From the NCBI RefSeq assembly GCF_965218685.1, contig NZ_OZ244657.1:1612001-1676000 (forward strand): DNA of 64,000 nucleotides, given 5' to 3'. The notes under the pieces were generated by a model that was given only the letters and a program-made list of their open reading frames with translations, was not told the origin of the DNA and searched no databases. Position numbers and translations under genes: made by a program. Source of the stretch: Thalassobius sp965218685. Its GTDB lineage: Bacteria; Pseudomonadota; Alphaproteobacteria; Rhodobacterales; Rhodobacteraceae. This document shows, one piece after another, positions 61,690 to 64,000 of the stretch (position 1 is the first letter of the stretch; every line of letters begins with the position of its first letter).

Positions 61690-63744
61690 ATGGTGAAACC
61701 GATCGCGATCCTTGGTGTGGCAGCAAGCCTTGCTTGGGCGACGCCCGTACGGGCCGAGACCCACGCGCTGGTCATCGGCGTGTCCGATTATCTGCACCTT
61801 GATGCCGATCTGCGGGGGCCTGCCAATGATGTGGGCCTGGTGACGCGGATGCTGTCGGATCGCGGTGTGCCAAGCGCGAATATCCACCTGCTGGCCGCCC
61901 CTGATGCGCGCCATGCCGATGATGTTGAAATTGCTGGCGCGCCCACTCGGGCCGCCATCATGGGGGCCTTGGACCGCCTGAAAACCATCGCAGGGCCCGA
62001 CGACACGGTGTTCTTTTACTTCTCAGGCCATGGCAGTCAGGCCCCGGACCAGAACGGCGACGAGGCCGGTGGCTATGACGAGATTTTGCTTCCCGCCGAT
62101 GCCAGCGGTTGGCGCGGAGCGATCGGGGCGGTGGACAATGCTATCGTAGATGACGAGTTGGCGCTGCAATTCCAGGCGATCCTGGACACGGGCGCACAGA
62201 TGGTGGCGGTACTGGACGCCTGCCACTCGGCCACAGGATTTCGGGCTTTGGATGGGGTGTTGGACGGGCAGGTCTCGGCCGCGCGATATGTTGATCCGGT
62301 TTCATTGGGTATTCCCACCGACGCCGCAGCCCCAGAAACGACAGGCGCACCGATGCCGCCTCTGAGCGGGGAGTATGTGTTCCTCTATTCCTCGCAGTCC
62401 AATCAGCGGTCATTCGAATATCCCGTGGGTGAGGCTTCGGATCCCGGTAACTGGTACGGAGATTTCACTCGTGCGCTGACGCAGGTTTTGTCGCGCGAAT
62501 CCACGCTCAGCTGGCAGCAGGCGCTGCAGGCGACCACTGACAGCATGTCCCGCAATGGCCCGGCTGCACAGTCCCCTGATGGTGAGGGATCGTTGTTGCA
62601 GGCTGGTGTGTTCGGGGCCGCAAAGGCGACCGAGATGTTCGAAACCAAGGGCGATCATCTGCTGGCGGGGCTGCTGTCTGGCCTGACCGAGGGCGCGCAT
62701 GTCGCCATTCATACCTCGTTGACCTCTGCCGAAGTGCTGGCGACGGCAACGGTTGATCGTCTGGATGCCAATTCGGCCCGACTGCGCAGTGATGCCGCCT
62801 TGCCCGCGACGGGATATGCCAAGGTGCTGCAGCCGGGCGCACCTGCCGTGGTGGGGCTGGCCGCCCCCATCCGAGCGGATGCGGGTGATGGCCATGATTA
62901 CGCGGCCGTTCTAGAGCTTCTGGAAAGTTTCGCCCAGGCCGATGCGCTGGAAGGCGTGCGGCTCAATGCCGCCAACTTCGATCTGCAACCCTATTTGGTC
63001 GATGGGGCATTGGCGCTGGCTGGGCGCGATGGCGTTCTGGATCCTAACGGAACGGGATCAAGTCCACGGTTGTTGTTGGAGGGCGCGGCCTATCCCGCCG
63101 TCGCCCTGGCCGATTTCCTTGAACGCGCCGCGCGTACGCACAGAATGCGCCAGGCCCTTGCCATGGCCGCAAGTAGTGCAGGCGGGTTCAGCCTGTTCAG
63201 CACCGCGGTCGGTCAGTCGATTGCCTTGGCGCCAGCCTTGGCCGCGGATGATGGCTGCGCCGAGCCTGACGCAGACCCGCTTAAACAGGCGGGCAAAACC
63301 TTGGACGTCAGCCATTGCGACCAGATCTGGCTGACGATCTCGAATGCAGACCTGAAGGCGCAGGACGTCACGGTTCTGTATGTGGATCGCGATTTCCAGG
63401 TCTCGGCAATCTGGCCCGAGCCGGGTTATTCAAATCGTGTCCCCTTTGGCGAGCGCCAGGAGATCGGGATGTTGATCCAGAACCCCGCAGGCCTGCCCGG
63501 CGTTGAAGAGATCATCGTGATTTCCTCGTCCGCCCGTGACGGGGCGCCGCGCACCGATCTGACCGCGCTGGCCGATCCCGCGCAAACTCGCGATATGGCC
63601 CAGGACGGTGGCGCGCTGGCAAGCTATTTCAGCCGCGCGCTCAGCCCCGAAGAATCCTCGCGCACCCTGCCTTTGGGGGGCGATGACGGTTTGCCCAAAC
63701 TCGATGTCACTCGCTACACTGTTCATCTGCAAGCGGAGGAGTAG
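61690..63744 (+). CDS. Exported caspase-like protease (peptidase C14), right arm
   Basis: The 684-residue protein (from 61690) has a signal peptide (IAILGVAASLAWATPVRA), then a caspase domain with His114 (YFSGHGSQAPD) and Cys178 (LDACHSA). Landmarks ALVIGVSDYLHL and LRGPANDVGLV match the left-arm protein, as does its C-terminal part (about 550-660; IWLTISNADLKAQDVTVLYVD, VEEIIVISSSA). A TTG at 61621 or ATG at 61624 would overlap the patatin gene but add an unsuitable leader before the signal. Substrate specificity cannot be read. The pair probably arose by duplication or joined as linked paralogues. Confidence 0.87.
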   Translation: MVKPIAILGVAASLAWATPVRAETHALVIGVSDYLHLDADLRGPANDVGLVTRMLSDRGVPSANIHLLAAPDARHADDVEIAGAPTRAAIMGALDRLKTIAGPDDTVFFYFSGHGSQAPDQNGDEAGGYDEILLPADASGWRGAIGAVDNAIVDDELALQFQAILDTGAQMVAVLDACHSATGFRALDGVLDGQVSAARYVDPVSLGIPTDAAAPETTGAPMPPLSGEYVFLYSSQSNQRSFEYPVGEASDPGNWYGDFTRALTQVLSRESTLSWQQALQATTDSMSRNGPAAQSPDGEGSLLQAGVFGAAKATEMFETKGDHLLAGLLSGLTEGAHVAIHTSLTSAEVLATATVDRLDANSARLRSDAALPATGYAKVLQPGAPAVVGLAAPIRADAGDGHDYAAVLELLESFAQADALEGVRLNAANFDLQPYLVDGALALAGRDGVLDPNGTGSSPRLLLEGAAYPAVALADFLERAARTHRMRQALAMAASSAGGFSLFSTAVGQSIALAPALAADDGCAEPDADPLKQAGKTLDVSHCDQIWLTISNADLKAQDVTVLYVDRDFQVSAIWPEPGYSNRVPFGERQEIGMLIQNPAGLPGVEEIIVISSSARDGAPRTDLTALADPAQTRDMAQDGGALASYFSRALSPEESSRTLPLGGDDGLPKLDVTRYTVHLQAEE

Positions 63745-63795
63745 GGCGTGATAAAGACCAGCAATTTCAAACAGAACTTAATGAAAGGACCAAAG

Positions 63796-64000
63796 ATGAA
63801 AGTCTTCAAGCTTGGCAGCCTTGCGCTGGCTGCGGCCCTGTTGGCCGCACCCATAAGCGCTCAGGACCTGGTGGCGCCCAAAGTCGAGCCCGAGAATGCC
63901 TCGCCCTTCAGCTTCGCCGAAAGCAAAAAGAAGGCCGAGCGTTCGGCGAAAATGGCCGAAGATGGCAGCGGCTCTAAGGTGATCGGCGGCGAGCTGGCCG
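63796..64000 (+). CDS. Probable trypsin-like serine protease zymogen, N-terminal part (3' end off window)
   Basis: The first 68 residues show a signal peptide (LGSLALAAALLAAPISAQ), a charged, Lys/Glu-rich pro-segment (about 23-60) and then KVIGGELA, which matches the activation site of S1 trypsin-family zymogens: a cut after Lys would free a VIGG N-terminus. The catalytic triad lies beyond the window. GAAAGGA precedes the ATG at 63796; it lies 51 bases behind the caspase gene in the same orientation. Cleavage after Lys fits the basic specificity common in bacterial caspase-like enzymes, so the neighbour might activate it; this is inference. Confidence 0.65.
   Translation, partial: MKVFKLGSLALAAALLAAPISAQDLVAPKVEPENASPFSFAESKKKAERSAKMAEDGSGSKVIGGELA

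Noticed and set aside
53762..63744. Reading the caspase/patatin/trypsin set as a cytoplasmic anti-phage system
   Set aside because: All effectors have signal peptides or a lipobox, no nucleic-acid sensor, nucleotide cyclase or STAND ATPase is present, and a membrane two-component system replaces the usual sensor.

Overview
The window looks like chromosomal DNA of a Roseobacter-type alphaproteobacterium (Rhodobacterales). It is GC-rich and densely coded, with many 4-base ATGA gene overlaps. Its hydrogenase locus has the same gene order as that of Rhodobacter capsulatus. I see no integrase, transposase, phage gene or CRISPR array.

Layout. (1) 0-9 kb: end of an IclR regulator gene, a class III aminotransferase, tRNA-Gly(TCC), an ABC exporter, a Kbp-like BON-LysM protein, an acyl-CoA synthetase, and ethanolamine ammonia-lyase (eutBC). 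(2) 9-14.5 kb: a cobalamin riboswitch followed by btuB-btuF-btuC-btuD-cbiZ for corrinoid uptake and cobinamide salvage. This fits with the B12-dependent lyase just upstream. (3) 14.6-33.8 kb: a complete uptake [NiFe]-hydrogenase locus. It holds the H2 sensor and two-component genes hupT, hupU, hupV and hupR, the structural genes hupSLC, and the maturation genes hypF, hupDFGHJK, hypAB and hypCDE. A 59-residue membrane-anchored exported protein lies between hupL and hupC. (4) 33.8-37 kb: a copper module (CopZ-like chaperone, CopA, CueR) with two CueR-type operators. (5) 37-52 kb: acyl-CoA catabolism. The left arm (minus strand) has a TetR regulator, thiolase, multifunctional FadJ-like enzyme, CaiB/AMACR-type protein, enoyl-CoA hydratase and nitronate monooxygenase-like enzyme. 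The right arm has a LIV-type ABC importer, an acyl-CoA synthetase, a substrate-binding protein and an acyl-CoA dehydrogenase. (6) 52-53.6 kb: purU and a small membrane protein. (7) 53.7-64 kb: a divergent cluster of exported hydrolases. It has two secreted caspase-like proteases with a similar C-terminal region, a trypsin-fold protease with two PDZ-like domains, a two-component system, a patatin-like lipoprotein, a small exported protein with a C-terminal beta domain, and the start of a probable trypsin zymogen that runs off the window.

The hydrogenase, B12 and copper regions match well-described systems, though with details worth noting: an atypical HupR, an inverted-repeat array before hupS, and a hairpin before btuB. 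The region least explained by known systems is the 53.7-64 kb cluster. It reads as a two-component-linked, extracytoplasmic protease and phospholipase module, and it is my main candidate for an undescribed system.
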